Assembly: GCA_949316495.1 (NCBI GenBank)
Contig: OX439004.1
Span: forward strand, 1,242,501-1,306,500
DNA: 64,000 bases
Source: Amphiduros pacificus
Taxonomy: Eukaryota; Annelida; Polychaeta; Phyllodocida; Hesionidae
Reading direction: 5' to 3'
Below, one piece after another: positions 13,901 through 24,700 of the stretch (its first letter is position 1; each line of letters opens with the position of its first letter). The translations under genes and the position numbers were made by a program. The notes under the pieces are model-generated. The model did no database searches and was not told the origin of the DNA. It worked only from the letters and a program-made list of their open reading frames with translations.

Positions 13901-16900
13901 ATCTCAAGTCATTGATGTCACGCTAGCGCTCATCTCATTGATGTCACGCTGACTCTCATCTCATGTCATTGATGTCATGCTGGCTCTCATCTCATGTCAT
14001 TGATGTCATGCTGACTCTCATCACATGTCATTGATGTCACGCTGACTCTCATCACATGTCATTGATGTCATGCTGGCTCTGACCTCATGTCATTGATGTC
14101 ATGCTAGCTCTCATCACATGTCATTGATGTCACGCTGGCTCTCATCACATGTCATTGATGTCACGCTAGCTCCCATCTCATGTCATTGATGTCAAAATTA
14201 ACTGAGTATTTCTCTTTGCATCATGGATGTTACAGACTAAATCATATCATGGCTTTGGTATTATGGTCTAATCTCAGTGTGATTATTTCCAAAACATGCA
14301 TTGAAGGGTCACGTAGAATTGAGGATATTGGCAGCAGAGTCTGGCTTTGATTCAGCTAATTTAACCATGAACTATTTGTCATATTTTATTGTTTTAGTTT
14401 GGCTAGGTGTCAGTTCATAGGTCATTATAAAGTTTTACTGGCACTCATAGGGCCAAATTCATTGTTAGACAAATATAATCTGGTCCTGCTAAATGCTTGA
14501 GATAGCCTAAATCTTCACTATCTCATAGTATTACCATTAAACGCAAACTTGCAACATGCATGGCAAGAATCATGTTTGCATTGCTAGACATTTTTTTATT
14601 TACTATATCTTATCAATGATTCTTCCAAGTATTTTATGTGAGAAATATTTTCATTTTTTTACAAAGCATTTTAGAACCTCGAGTACATGTGATATGTTTC
14701 ATTTCAGAATTTTCATCATTCATATTTTGAGAATATGTTTTCTGAAACCCGCATCATGCAATCTGTTCACAGAAATATCTATTTTTCATCTTCTTTATTT
14801 TATGATGTTACAGTGTAAACTGTGAGGATGCGGTAAAGGAAGTGGTGCCACCTGTAGTCGACACTGATACACAGGAAGTAGGCACTGAGCATGCTCCAAA
14901 GGATCCCCCCCAAGCTGAGCAGCCACCAGGCGCTGACCAATCAAGGTGCGTCTTTAGTCCTCATGAAAATAGTATTACAATTAAATAGAAATTTGTTATT
15001 CTCAGAGGTTTTGAAGTTATGTCGGGGATCATGTTTGTGGGGAGATATGAGACAATGTTCCATTAAACGCACAAATGTCTCATTCTGATCCATGCCTGAG
15101 GAGACAATGGACAATGTCTTTTTTAATATTATTTGGTGTATTCTTTAATGTACAATATAATTAATAAGCACTCAATATTTTACTAGGATAGTAGAGCAAT
15201 GTATACTGGCTTATTACATTGTTGCATTTTGCTTGAATTGTCTCACCACTTCAAGATTATGAGGAGACAAAAGACACAGGAGCATTTTCTTCTCGCAGTG
15301 ACTCTGCATGTGGAATAAACTTCCAACGTTTAAGGTCAGCATGCATGTTATATTTACAGCTCAGCTCCAGTGGATAAGGAGACGCCATCTCAGGAACATG
15401 TCCCACAGGAACAGGAAACAGGGTCGCGACCTGGACATGACCCGATTAAAGTGGTAGCGTCACCTAGTGTCACCCAAGAGAGTGAGAAGATCCCAGCAGT
15501 CATGGAGGAGGATTCGACCGAGGAGGATATCGGTGGGGGACGTGCTTTTGAGGTAGATCTTGGAACCCCTGGAGGGGCCCCTGAAGTCAAGGAGGAAATA
15601 GAACCACCAAAAGAGAAGCAGAAAATGCCATCATTTGACGAGTGGAAAGAACAAATGTTAGCAGAACAGGCAGAACAAGAGAAGACAAAACAGTTAGAAG
15701 GTTTGAACTCTAAATATTCAGTATATATTCAAACTAGGACATTATTAATTCCAGTTTATGGGGATATACCTGCATTATACACACTCAGCTGCATCTTGAT
15801 ATATTATAGAGAGTTAGGTGATCTCCGACAGCTGCTCACGATAAATTTCAACTTGGATATTTTTAATTCCAGTTTATATTTTCTTGGAAAATTATTTCAT
15901 TTTCATTAATAATAGTCTCTTGCACCACCTGCATCTGGATATATTAGAGCTATATTAATGTGTTTTGCAGCTGCCCAGTTGAACCAGAACGGAGGGCAGA
16001 GTGGTAGCAAGAAGCCGAGCCCCAAGCAGAGTCGGGTCAACTACGCTGCAGTGTCCTGCGGGGCCAAGGTGCTAAACACAAACACTGAGGCCCAGAACCG
16101 CGGCTCCATCCTCACCGAGAATAAAGACCAGTACATGATACAGCCATGCAAAGCCAAGAAATGGTCAGTCAACTCAATTAGCATTCTGTATATAAAAAAT
16201 TATAAAGAAAAATGGTACAGACCTCTGTAATAGTTTCAATGATGTGGAGGGAAAAGTTTTGTATGTATTGTCTATTTATGTGTTGTTTCAGGTTTGTTGT
16301 GGAGCTGTGCGAGCCAATTCAGCTACAGAGTCTGGAGATTGCGAACCTTGAATTGTTCTCATCTCTGCCAGAATCCTTCATTGTTCTCACCAGTGACAGG
16401 TAGGGGGCAGCACCATCTGCTGATAATTCTCCATTCCTTATTGTCGGATTTTATAATTTCAAGAACACAAATTACCAGTACACAAAGATTTGCTTAATAT
16501 TTGCGGATATTAGCCAGAGGAAATTAGAATATATAGTCATTAATAATAGAATCATAATATTTCCATTACAGAAACATTCCTACTTATAATTGTTTCTGAA
16601 ATTTAGCCTTCATGCCTGTGTGATAAATTAACGGATAATTTTGGCTTCAGATATCCAACCAAAGACTGGAAGCCACTGGGAACATTTCATGCTCGAGATG
16701 AGAGATCCATTCAGAGTTTCTCCGTGGCAGATGAGGATATGTTTGCTAAATATGTCAAGGTCAGTTCCTAAATATGTCAAGGTCAGTTCCTAAATATGTC
16801 ATGGTCAGTTCCTAAATATGTCAAGGTCAGTTCTCATACTGCAGCAATTATAATCACTAACCTACCTTCTGTACTGCAATAACTGTAGTAGTTCTGAAGA

Positions 16901-19900
16901 ATAGTTCAGGTACTAATTACAAGAACTGGAGAATATGTCCAACAGATCAATTACAATATTATAAAATATGTTAACTACTAATGAGATTGAAAGCAAAATC
17001 TAATAAGATACAGTATTTATGAGCTGCCTGAGGTAGCTTGGATGTGATATATGATTCTATATTAAATGATTGTGGGGTTTTCAGATAGAGATGCTGTCTC
17101 ATTATGGAAATGAACATTACTGTCCCCTCAGCATCATCAGGTAAGAATGACACATTATTACCTAATTACTGGTTTAGTTGCAATAAATCTGGATTTTATA
17201 CTTCGCCAATCATATCAGAAGATTTGCTTTCAGTTGGGGAACTCGGATATGCATTTTCCATGTTCAACGATAACATGTAAATGAATCAGATTGTTAATTC
17301 CTCAGGAAAAGCTGACTAGAATAAAGCAAGTTTTGAGTGCTGAGGTTCAAGGAGTTGTCCTGCCTTGCTGCTTGTAGGGTTTATGGTAGAACAGTTGAGG
17401 AAGATGAAGAGGAACCTGAGACGGTGGTGACATCTGAGGAGGACTTTGATGGCGAACTTTTGCCACCAGAGGACAGCAGTGGAGAACATACCAACCTTTT
17501 TACCAGTGCAACAGGTAACATAGCTTGACAGATGATTTTTTTTTCTTCCTTTTTTTAAATAGAATAATGGATCATATCTATTATTATTTATTATTATCTC
17601 TGCAGATACTGTAATAAGCATTGTGAAAACGGTTTTGAGTCCAGGAGAGAAAGAAGCCCAGCAAGAAGACCCTGGTAAGTCTCATTGTACCAACATTAAA
17701 CATATGTCAGTGAGAACTGGTTATTATCATGAGACAGAGTTAGAAACATAACATCTAGGTACTGGCAATTATTATGACATGTGGTGACACTTAACCAGGG
17801 AGTTAACCAATTGTCATTCCAGGTATTGGCGAGATGGAGGGGATGATAAAGTTAAATGGAACAGCTGTCAATCAAAGTGTGATCAACACCACAGTACCAT
17901 CCAACTCAGAAACCCAGAAAGTGGAGCCATGCACCCCGTCTGCTGAGTGAGTCTTATAACAAATATAGAAGTATTTCAAAGCAGTGAGAATCTAAGATTT
18001 AATTATGGGCAGAGGGGTTTTTCATATTTGGGTAACAAATATATTATGCAGGACATCTCATTTAGTGTTATGTATTTCAATTCAAAATTGAACATCACTT
18101 CTCTTTCCTCAGTAGTTTCTAAAATGTTATGTATTATCTTATGGGAAATTTGATAACCATTTCTTCATTTCACAGAATGAGTTTGTGAAGCCTATGTTGA
18201 TGTTTGATGTTTCAGCTCTGGGCCACCAGGTGGCAGCAGCTCTGGGCCACCAGGTGGCAGTGGTGCAGCTCCAGGGGAGAGGGAAGCCCCGCTGCCTCAT
18301 ACTCCTAATGTAGACACCTCCATCAACCTGCCTGACTCTGGTAAGATAAACTCTGACATGTGGTGACACTTAACCAGGGAGTTAACCAACCCGCTTTAAA
18401 GCATGCATCATTTGACTGAAACAACTCAATGGGTAGAGTGTTCACCTTGAAACCCAGGGATTCTGAGTTCAAATCCCAGCCAGCTACTTTCAACCGCTAT
18501 GAGCAAATATTGTCTGGAATCAGCACAGTATAAATGTCACCTTTATTATTTTAAAATTTTGAATATCCCAGAGGAACCCCACATGACTAGGAATAACTTA
18601 AGCTTACGCCTAAGTATGATTACATGTGCAGCAGTTTTATAGTTTTCCTTGTTTTTTTTCTTCTCAGACTCGCCTGCTGATAGACCTGCTACGCCAGTAC
18701 CCAGCACTGCTGAGGAGATGAGAATGGTCACTCTGATAGAGTCTCCCAGCAAGTTCTCACCGTTACGGGACGTCTTCAAGCACTGTGACTTCTGCACCCG
18801 AGCGGACTCGAACCTGTCCTACTTTGACACTCAAAGCTCCTGTGGCTACTATAAGCTGAAATATGTGTATCCAATCTGCTGTAAAGAAAAGAAAAATAAG
18901 ATTGTTGTGTCTCCAAATAAAGAACAGACACCAGTGTTTTCTGAGACAATTGGTTCAAATATTGGTGAGAAGAAAGAGGATAGAGTGACATCTGGTGGTA
19001 GGAAAGTGGAAGGACTTGGTGAGAATGAAGAGAATGGGGAGATTACACAGGAGAGGAAAGAAGAAAGCGAACAGGCGACACAGAAATCAGAGAGCACTGC
19101 CACTCCAGACAATGTAGTTAAACCCAGTGAAGAAACGACTGCTGAGGACAAGACTGAGGGACAACCACATGCGTCTCTCAAGCCTTCTCCAACATTGAAG
19201 GTAGAATCAGCCACTAAGCCGAGCGACATTGTTCTACCGTCCAGCTCAGATGATGTCAAGTCTGAATCAGAGACCACGCCACCTCTCACGCCAGAATCCA
19301 GGACGCAGAGATTGGAGAGTTCTGACGAGGTTGTGGTGTCTGCTAGCTCTGCGGAGTGCGAGACGCCCGCGTGTACACTGGGCCCTGAGGCGATCAGACC
19401 GACGCACACCGAGGAGGTGGTGAGTACATCAGTACCAACAATCGTTACTCCGTCCACACCCACAGAAACAACACACCCGCCAAAACAACCAGACAAAAGT
19501 GCCACAACTGAAACTGCTCAACCTGATCAGGCCGATAAACCTGCGTCTAAAATCCCTGCCACGCCCACTCACAGCCAAGCAGAGGAGCCACCCAGCAACG
19601 GTAACGGCATGAAGAACATCTATGCCGAGGCTCACTCGGACCATGATGATTTAGACCTAGAAACAGTGGCCCCCCCTGATGGTGACGAACCGGTCCAGAA
19701 GCTCTCCTCAGGGAAAAAACAGACGACCTACATGACATTGAAGAATCGCATGAAGGCCTTAGAGCTCAACCTGAATCTGTCCAGCAGGTTGCTATGCGTT
19801 ATTTATACATTATAATGCTTCCTTTTGTTGTAAAAATGCTTCTTTGTAATGTTATTATGCTTCTTTGTAATGTTTTGATGATATCTGAGTTGCAGAATTC

Positions 19901-22741
19901 TTCAGATAACTGTTTTTGTGGGAATTAAGTTATTATGTAATAATTCATATTTTTTGTGTGTGTGAACAGGTATTTGGAAGAACTGAGTCAGAGATATAGA
20001 CGCGAGATGGAAGAAATGTACACATCGCTCAATAAAACCATCGCCAGGCTGGCTAACACGTCAAAGTCTGCGGCTATGAGGGTAAACACCTGTCTCAAGC
20101 ATATTCACAGCAATCATTTATGCAAATAATAGAAATTATAACACTTCTTTGTAATGTAATGATGATATTTTAAAGAGTTACAGTTTGATGATATCTTAAA
20201 TAGTTAATGAGTTGCTGATGGAGTATTATATTGTAGGATGTAGCCCAGCAGGACAGGATCATTATATTGTAGGATGTATTATATTGTAGGATGTATTATA
20301 TTGTAGGATGTATTATATTGTAGGATGTATTATATTATAGGATGTATTATATTGCAGGATGTAGCCCAGCAGGACAGGATCATTCTGTTGGAGAGGAAAC
20401 TAGACAACTTAACCAGTGTGATGCTGACAGCATCCGAGAACATGGCCGGCCTTAATAGACAGGTAAGCCATACTCACTCTTAATGGCTGGAAACAGGCCT
20501 TAATAGACAGGTAAGCCATACTCACTCTTAATGACTGGAAACCGGCCTTAACAGACAGGTAAGACATACTCACTCTTAATGACTGGAAACAGGCCTCAAC
20601 AGACAGGTAAGCCATACTCACTCTTAATGACTGGAGACAGGCCTTAATAGACAGGTAAGACATACTCACTCTTAATGACTGGAAACCGGCCTTAACAGAC
20701 AGGTAAGACATACTCACTCTTAATGACTGGAAACCGGCCTTAATAGACAGGTAAGCCATACTCACTCTTAATGACTGGAAACAGGCCTCAACAGACAGGT
20801 AAGCCATACTCACTCTTAATGACTGGAGACAGGCCTTAACAGACAGGTAAGACATATAATGGTTAAAATGTAATTAATTGCCAAATTTGACATCTTACCT
20901 ATGAATCTGTTTGAAGGATAAACAAGTATAATTTAATGATTAATGTCAAAGATAATTTGAACTCCTGATGAAGGGAATGTCGGTGAGGTTTATAACACAG
21001 TATAAGAGTGGAGATGACATTTGAGGCCGAATGTTGATGGAAGTGTTTGGTTCTCCAGGTGATAGAGCGCCACCTATTTCTGATGATGTTGGAGGCCACC
21101 ATATTTGCGTTAGTGTTAGCGTGGTGCCTCAACAGACAGCAGAAACAGGTCAGCTTACAGAGGCCAGCCAGTAGCTTCACCACGCCCCTCAAGAACGCCA
21201 ACACTCACGCCAACAAGGATCTGCCACCAGGGGGCGTCACAGCCACATATCAAAGATTAAAACGCAGGAATTCAATAGATGCGACTCCTCCGCGGAAGCG
21301 TGTGACGGAGGTAGAAACTTCTCCAAGACGATCGCAGGACGACATTGGTCTGCGATGGTCAGGTCAGTTGGGTTTGGATATGACATATCTGAAAAATAGT
21401 TACCTGTTATTCTTCTGGGGTTATACATTTTAAGGATATATAACCAAATTTGAATGATTCTCTCAAAGATCTTAAGAGTAAGTGACTTCTAAAATTCAAG
21501 AACCTGTATGAGACTATAACTGATAGCAAATGATTAATAAATATGATTTTTTTCTTTCAAATTATTTTCCAAGTAAAGGAAATCATTTTATTATAAGGCT
21601 TTCTTTTTTTATAATTTTATGGATATAAGATTTAAACCTATAGTAATCCATGTTGAGATTTGATAATAAATCTTCTAATATAAGAGTTGTTTGCAGAGAA
21701 TACCTGTTTTAATGCACATTTTTATTTGTTTCAGGGAGTGAGGGAAGTTTCAATATTGTTCAACCAGATCTTTCTATATTTATCAAGGAAAACCCCAGTG
21801 TAAGCAACTTAAGTTTGTTTTCTTTTTAATTTCATCAGATGCAGTTTCAATATAAAATTATTTTGTCAAATTCCCAAGTTCTTCTAATATTCCCCTCCCC
21901 CCCAAAAAAAAAAATGTTTCACAAAAATGTTTCACAACCTTAGTACAAAAATTATAATTATTAATATCACCACAGTTTCATTAATAACGCCACAGTTTCA
22001 TAGTTGCGTTCTTGCCACCATATTTCAATGTGAAGAAAGACGTGAACCACCAACTCCCAGCAGGCCACAGTAATATTCATTCTTATAAGCAGATTTTGGT
22101 TTTCTTTTCAGAATGTGGAGTTAAATGTACCAAAGAAGAAGAAAAAGAAAAAAGGCCACCAAAAGAAGCCATCTTTGGGAGCGACTCAGTCTTTGGGGAA
22201 TTTGACTGGAAGAGGAAACAAGGAGAACGGAACAGCCAGCTGTTCCAGCAGTGGTTCACACCCCTCCAATACATCAATTACTCCAAATACATCCAGTTCA
22301 AAGTTATCTTTGGCGGAACTATTTTGCAGTAATAACCACCAGAGGGAGCAAAGGTCTAGCTCCTTTTCCTCAGCCAGTAATTCAGCAGCCGTCTCCAGTA
22401 GCAGTAGTGAAAATCATTTTGACCCGACAGGCGCTGCTGGGAGAGTGAAAAAATCCTACACAGCAAGAAGAAGCTTAGATTTAGATACAGCAAAAATGAA
22501 TGGACAGTCACATGGGTCTAGTAACGGGAAAAATGTGAAGCGCAGCGGCAGTGTAGGGAATGGTTTGAATGGGAGAGTCCAAGTGTCTAATATAGGATAT
22601 ACAGACTACAATACTGGAGTGATATCTAAGAGTGAGGCACACCAGCCTCGCAGTAATACTCATATCAATGGTAATAGTCTACACACCAAGTCTGATGCTA
22701 CCGGATCCTGGAAATACTGGTTCCCGGGCATCAGAAAATAA
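860..22741 (+). CDS. SUCO: SUCO/SLP1-like SUN domain-containing ER membrane protein (5'-partial, 18 exons)
   Basis: Exons read at GT-AG borders: 860-925, 1276-1517, 14814-14945, 15360-15700, 15971-16163, 16292-16399, 16651-16759, 17085-17140, 17378-17514, 17606-17674, 17823-17946, 18216-18340, 18668-19787, 19970-20081, 20358-20462, 21059-21362, 21735-21799, 22112-22741. Phases agree at every junction (4,038 nt; 1,345 codons plus TAA). Exons 5-9 encode the SUN domain typical of SUCO/SLP1, with stretches such as [33 protein letters not shown] and [20 protein letters not shown], ending at IIRVYG. Acidic and Ser/Thr/Pro-rich linkers precede and follow it. Exon 13 carries a conserved Cys-containing block (FKHCDFC). 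Exons 14-15 look coiled-coil, exon 16 has one membrane segment ([19 protein letters not shown]), and the tail is Lys/Ser-rich. Known for the family: yeast Slp1 with Emp65 protects soluble ER proteins, and mouse SUCO is needed for osteoblast collagen output. The signal peptide and first exons are missing, being upstream of the window. Family assignment is firm; single small exons could be alternative. Confidence 0.93.
1484..1667. repeat. 92-bp tandem duplication spanning a SUCO splice donor
   Basis: The last 34 bp of exon 2 plus its GTGAGT donor and the start of the intron (1484-1575) are repeated at 1576-1667 with few changes, giving a second complete donor site. Confidence 0.9.
1847..1902. 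repeat. (TG)n microsatellite
   Basis: An uninterrupted GT run of about 50 bp in the large SUCO intron. Confidence 0.95.
2250..2300 (-). mobile_element. Fragment of a tRNA-like SINE head
   Basis: The minus strand reads TGAATAGCTCAGTTGGTAGA then GTATTCACC, matching the A-box half of the SINE head at 36.1 kb. No B box follows in the right place. Confidence 0.35.
2460..2765 (-). mobile_element. 3' end of a LINE (reverse-transcriptase C-terminus relic with TTA-rich tail)
   Basis: On the minus strand a broken frame contains [12 protein letters not shown] followed by a Ser/Lys-rich segment and TQNTFI, the usual closing pattern of LINE reverse transcriptases (xLWNSLPxxI...SLxxFKxxLKxxL). It ends in an (ATT)n-like simple tail at 2480-2500. 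Reading shifts frame within about 100 bp and meets stops, so it is dead and 5'-truncated. The clade cannot be told from so little sequence. Confidence 0.5.
2790..2945. repeat. 26-bp minisatellite (about 6 units)
   Basis: Units of AGCAGCAGATTAGGTACCCT plus GAAAGT, nearly identical. Confidence 0.9.
4204..5597. repeat. 50-bp minisatellite with a palindrome in each unit (about 28 units)
   Basis: Units contain CCTGATGTGATGTCTGTCTC, AGACAGTACTCCACAATATG and GCCTGCCAGA. Most carry the 13-bp palindrome CTGTCTCAGACAG. Variant sites (C/G at the AGACAG/AGAGAG position, CCA/GTCA) are shuffled among units. Confidence 0.95.
6233..7879. mobile_element. CpG-rich composite inverted-repeat DNA element (non-autonomous)
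   Basis: The ends are perfect inverted repeats of 14 bp (CAGATACTGTATAC ... GTATACAGTATCTG), continuing imperfectly inward into CGCGAAAATTT-type sequence. If the outer bases are host, a TA target duplication fits (GATA-CTGTATAC ... GTATACAG-TATC). Inside, one module (GGATCCATCATTGCGCAATATATTAATATT ... ACCACGTGTTG..., described here by its landmarks) recurs about four times: near 6620, inverted near 6890-7150, near 7255 and near 7640. The repeats AATGATAAATAAAGGTAT and GCAGGTCGAGAACAGAAC also recur. No transposase is encoded. It is far richer in CG dinucleotides than the flanking intron. Confidence 0.75.
8812..9100. repeat. 44-bp minisatellite (about 6 units)
   Basis: Units contain TGCAATATTGTAGTGGTGAA, GGAACATTATTTTACCATGG and GACT, degenerate at both ends. 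7880-8811 and 9101-9950 show no gene. Confidence 0.85.
9955..10485. repeat. 45-bp minisatellite (about 12 units)
   Basis: Units contain AGTTTATGTTACCCTCCTTA and CAGTATATGATATTACCCTC. Because 45 is a multiple of three it keeps frames open on both strands without being a gene. Confidence 0.9.
11680..12358. repeat. 97-bp tandem repeat (about 6.5 units)
   Basis: AGACCTGAGATATATGTTAA recurs every 97 bp (11791, 11888, 11985, 12082, 12179, 12276), with one more divergent unit upstream. 10486-11679 and 12359-12867 hold no gene that I can see. Confidence 0.9.
12868..13030. mobile_element. Decayed relative of the CpG-rich element at 6.2-7.9 kb
   Basis: From GGATCCATCATTGC to GTTGCGTATGCAT this matches the module at about 7648-7772 nearly base for base, but many CGs are now TG or CA (for example CGCGCCAAAA has become TGCACCAAAA). 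No terminal repeats are seen, so it is a fragment. Confidence 0.65.
13679..13844 (+). mobile_element. tRNA-derived SINE with 12-bp target duplication
   Basis: The head reads like a tRNA promoter: A box TGGCGCAGTTGG and B box GGTTCGATCCC, followed by GAATTCATGATACAAT and GAGGCCCGTG. It is flanked by identical TTCATGGGACTT at 13667-13678 and 13845-13856. It has no cloverleaf long enough to be a working tRNA. Confidence 0.85.
13865..14195. repeat. 31-bp minisatellite (about 10 units)
   Basis: Units of CATGTCATTGATGTCACGCT plus GGCTCTCATCT, starting just after the SINE target duplication. Confidence 0.9.
16738..16833. repeat. 22-bp tandem repeat copying a SUCO exon end and its donor (about 4 units)
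   Basis: The unit AAATATGTCAAGGTCAGTTC plus CT begins inside exon 7; the real donor is at 16760. Three further AAG-GTCAGT-like copies follow within 75 bp (one reads ATGGTCAGT). Confidence 0.9.
18216..18262 (+). repeat. In-frame 24-bp duplication at the start of SUCO exon 12
   Basis: Two copies of CTCTGGGCCACCAGGTGGCA, encoding SGPPGGS twice. The second copy is preceded by CAGCAG, which resembles the real acceptor CAG at 18213-18215. Confidence 0.85.
18415..18500 (+). mobile_element. tRNA-like SINE head in a SUCO intron
   Basis: ATGGGTAGAGTG (A box) and GAGTTCAAATCCC (B box), with CCCAGGGATTCTGAG between them and CCAGCTACTTTC after. It resembles the 36.1-kb head. No intact tRNA fold or tail is seen. 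Confidence 0.5.
20234..20357. repeat. 17-bp array plus a copied acceptor and exon start upstream of SUCO exon 15
   Basis: TTGTAGGATGTAGCCCAGCA at 20234 copies the acceptor and first bases of exon 15 (real copy TTGCAG at 20352). Between them lie about six units of GGATGTATTATATTGTA. Confidence 0.85.
20448..20855. repeat. 48-bp minisatellite containing nine splice donors at the end of SUCO exon 15
   Basis: The unit consists of the last 15 bp of exon 15 (GGCCTTAATAGACAG) plus the first 33 bp of the intron (GTAAGCCATACTCACTCTTA ...). Copies start at 20448 and every 48 bp to 20832, each with CAG-GTAAG. Any donor after the first would add an in-frame TAA. Confidence 0.95.
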
Positions 22742-22819
22742 CTGCCAAGAACTCACTACTCACTACCCACAATAATGGTCCAAATGGATTAAAGTGTAGT
22801 TTGTGATATGTGTACCTAG

Positions 22820-22825
22820 AATAAA
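22820..22825 (+). promoter_or_regulatory. Candidate polyadenylation signal for SUCO
   Basis: AATAAA 79 bp after the SUCO stop. A second AATAAA at 23135-23140 lies exactly where the 40-bp minisatellite begins, so a longer 3'UTR reaching the array is possible. Confidence 0.4.
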
Positions 22826-23131
22826 GGGAACAGAGAATATTATGTGATGAGTAAATCTTTAAGCGCTGGTTCTTAGGGATCAGAATATATGACGTGACCC
22901 GGTTTATGGATACACAGATTCCATGGGACCAGAAAGTAGGAAATGCCCAGTAAAATGATAAGTTACAGGCACCATTCACCGAGGGTTATTGCAAACAGCT
23001 CACTTATAATACATTCTACTTTTTCAGATAATAGTTCCCATTAGCTGTTAGCATTAACCCGGCAGTCATCAATTAATAGCTCACACTGGCTTGAAGCATT
23101 TACCGGTACCCCCTGTCACCAGTTAGCAGGT

Positions 23132-24700
23132 CCCAATAAAGCATTAAACCCCAGGCACCAGCTACACAGCTGCTGGAAAAGCACTAAACCCCAGGCACCA
23201 GCTACACAGCTGCTGATAAAGCACTAAACCCCAGGCACCAGTTACACAGCTGCTGGTAAAGCACTAAACCCCAGGCACCAGCTACACAGCTGCTGGAAAA
23301 GCACTAAACCCCAGGCACCAGCTACACAGCTGCTGGAAAAGCACTAAACCCCAGGCACCAGCTACACAGCTGCTGATAAAGCACTAAACCCCAGGCACCA
23401 GCTACACAGCTGCTGGTAAAGCATTAAACCCCAGGCACCAGTTACACAGCTGCTGGTAAAGCACTAAACCCCAGGCACCAGCTACACAGCAGCTGGAAAA
23501 GCACTAAACCCCAGGCACCAGCTACACAGCTGCTGGAAAAGCACTAAACCCCAGGCACCAGCTACACAGCTGCTGATAAAGCACTAAACCCCAGGCACCA
23601 GCTACACAGCTGCTGGTAAAGCATTAAACCCCAGGCACCAGCTACACAGCTGCTGGTAAAGCACTAAACCCCAGGCACCAGTTACACAGCTGCTGGTAAA
23701 GCACTAAACCCCAGGCACCAGCTACACAGCTGCTGGTAAAGCACTAAACCCCAGGCACCAGCTACACAGCTGCTGGTAAATCACTAAACCCCAGGCACCA
23801 GTTACACAGCTGCTGGTAAAGCACTAAACCCCAGGCACCAGTTACACAGCTGCTGGTAAAGCACTAAACCCCAGGCACCAGCTACACAGCTGCTAGTAAA
23901 GCATTAATCCCCAGGCACCAGCTACACAGCTGCTGGTAAAGCACTGAACCCCAGGCACCAGCTACACAGCTGCTAGTAAAGCATTAAACCCCAGGCACCA
24001 GTTACACAGCTGCTGGTAAAGCACTAAACCCCAGGCACCAGCTACACAGCTGCTAGTAAAGCATTAAACCCCAGGCACCAGTTACACAGCTGCTGGTAAA
24101 GCATTAAACCCCAGGCACCAGCTACACAGCTGCTGGTAAAGCACTAAACCCCAGGCACCAGCTACACAGCTGCTGGTAAAGCACTAAACCCCAGGCACCA
24201 GTTACACAGCTGCTGGTAAAGCACTAAACCCCAGGCACCAGCTACACAGCTGCTGGTAAAGCACTAAACCCCAGGCACCAGCAACACAGCTGCTGGTAAA
24301 GCACTAAACCCCAGGCACCAGCAACACAGCTGCTGGTAAAGCACTAAACCCCAGGCACCAGTTACACAGCTGCTGGTAAAGCACTAAACCCCAGGCACCA
24401 GTTACACAGCTGCTGGTAAAGCACTAAACCCCAGGCACCAGCAACACAGCTGCTGGTAAAGCACTAAACCCCAGGCACCAGCAACACAGCTGCTGGTAAA
24501 GCACTAAACCCCAGGCACCAGCTACACAGCTGCTGGTAAAGCACTAAACCCCAGGCACCAGTTACACAGCTGCTGGTAAAGCACTAAACCCCAGGCACCA
24601 GTTACACAGCTGCTGGTAAAGCATTAAACCCCAGGCACCAGCTACACAGCTGCTGGTAAAGCACTAAACCCCAGGCACCAGCAACACAGCTGCTGGTAAA
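23132..24700. repeat. 40-bp minisatellite just 3' of SUCO (about 39 units)
   Basis: Units contain GCACTAAACCCCAGGCACCA and GCTACACAGCTGCTGGTAAA with very low divergence. Each has an E-box-like CAGCTG and a short dyad (ACCAGC ... GCTGGT). The period is strictly 40 bp. Confidence 0.97.

Noticed and set aside
15370-15909. A separate 179-residue gene
   Set aside because: It is SUCO exon 4 read on into the following intron.
18849-19505. 218-residue minus-strand frame
   Set aside because: Antisense shadow of SUCO exon 13, whose plus frame has conserved content and matching splice phases.
23132-24700. CRISPR-like regular array
   Set aside because: Units are continuous tandem repeats without unique spacers, in a eukaryotic genome.
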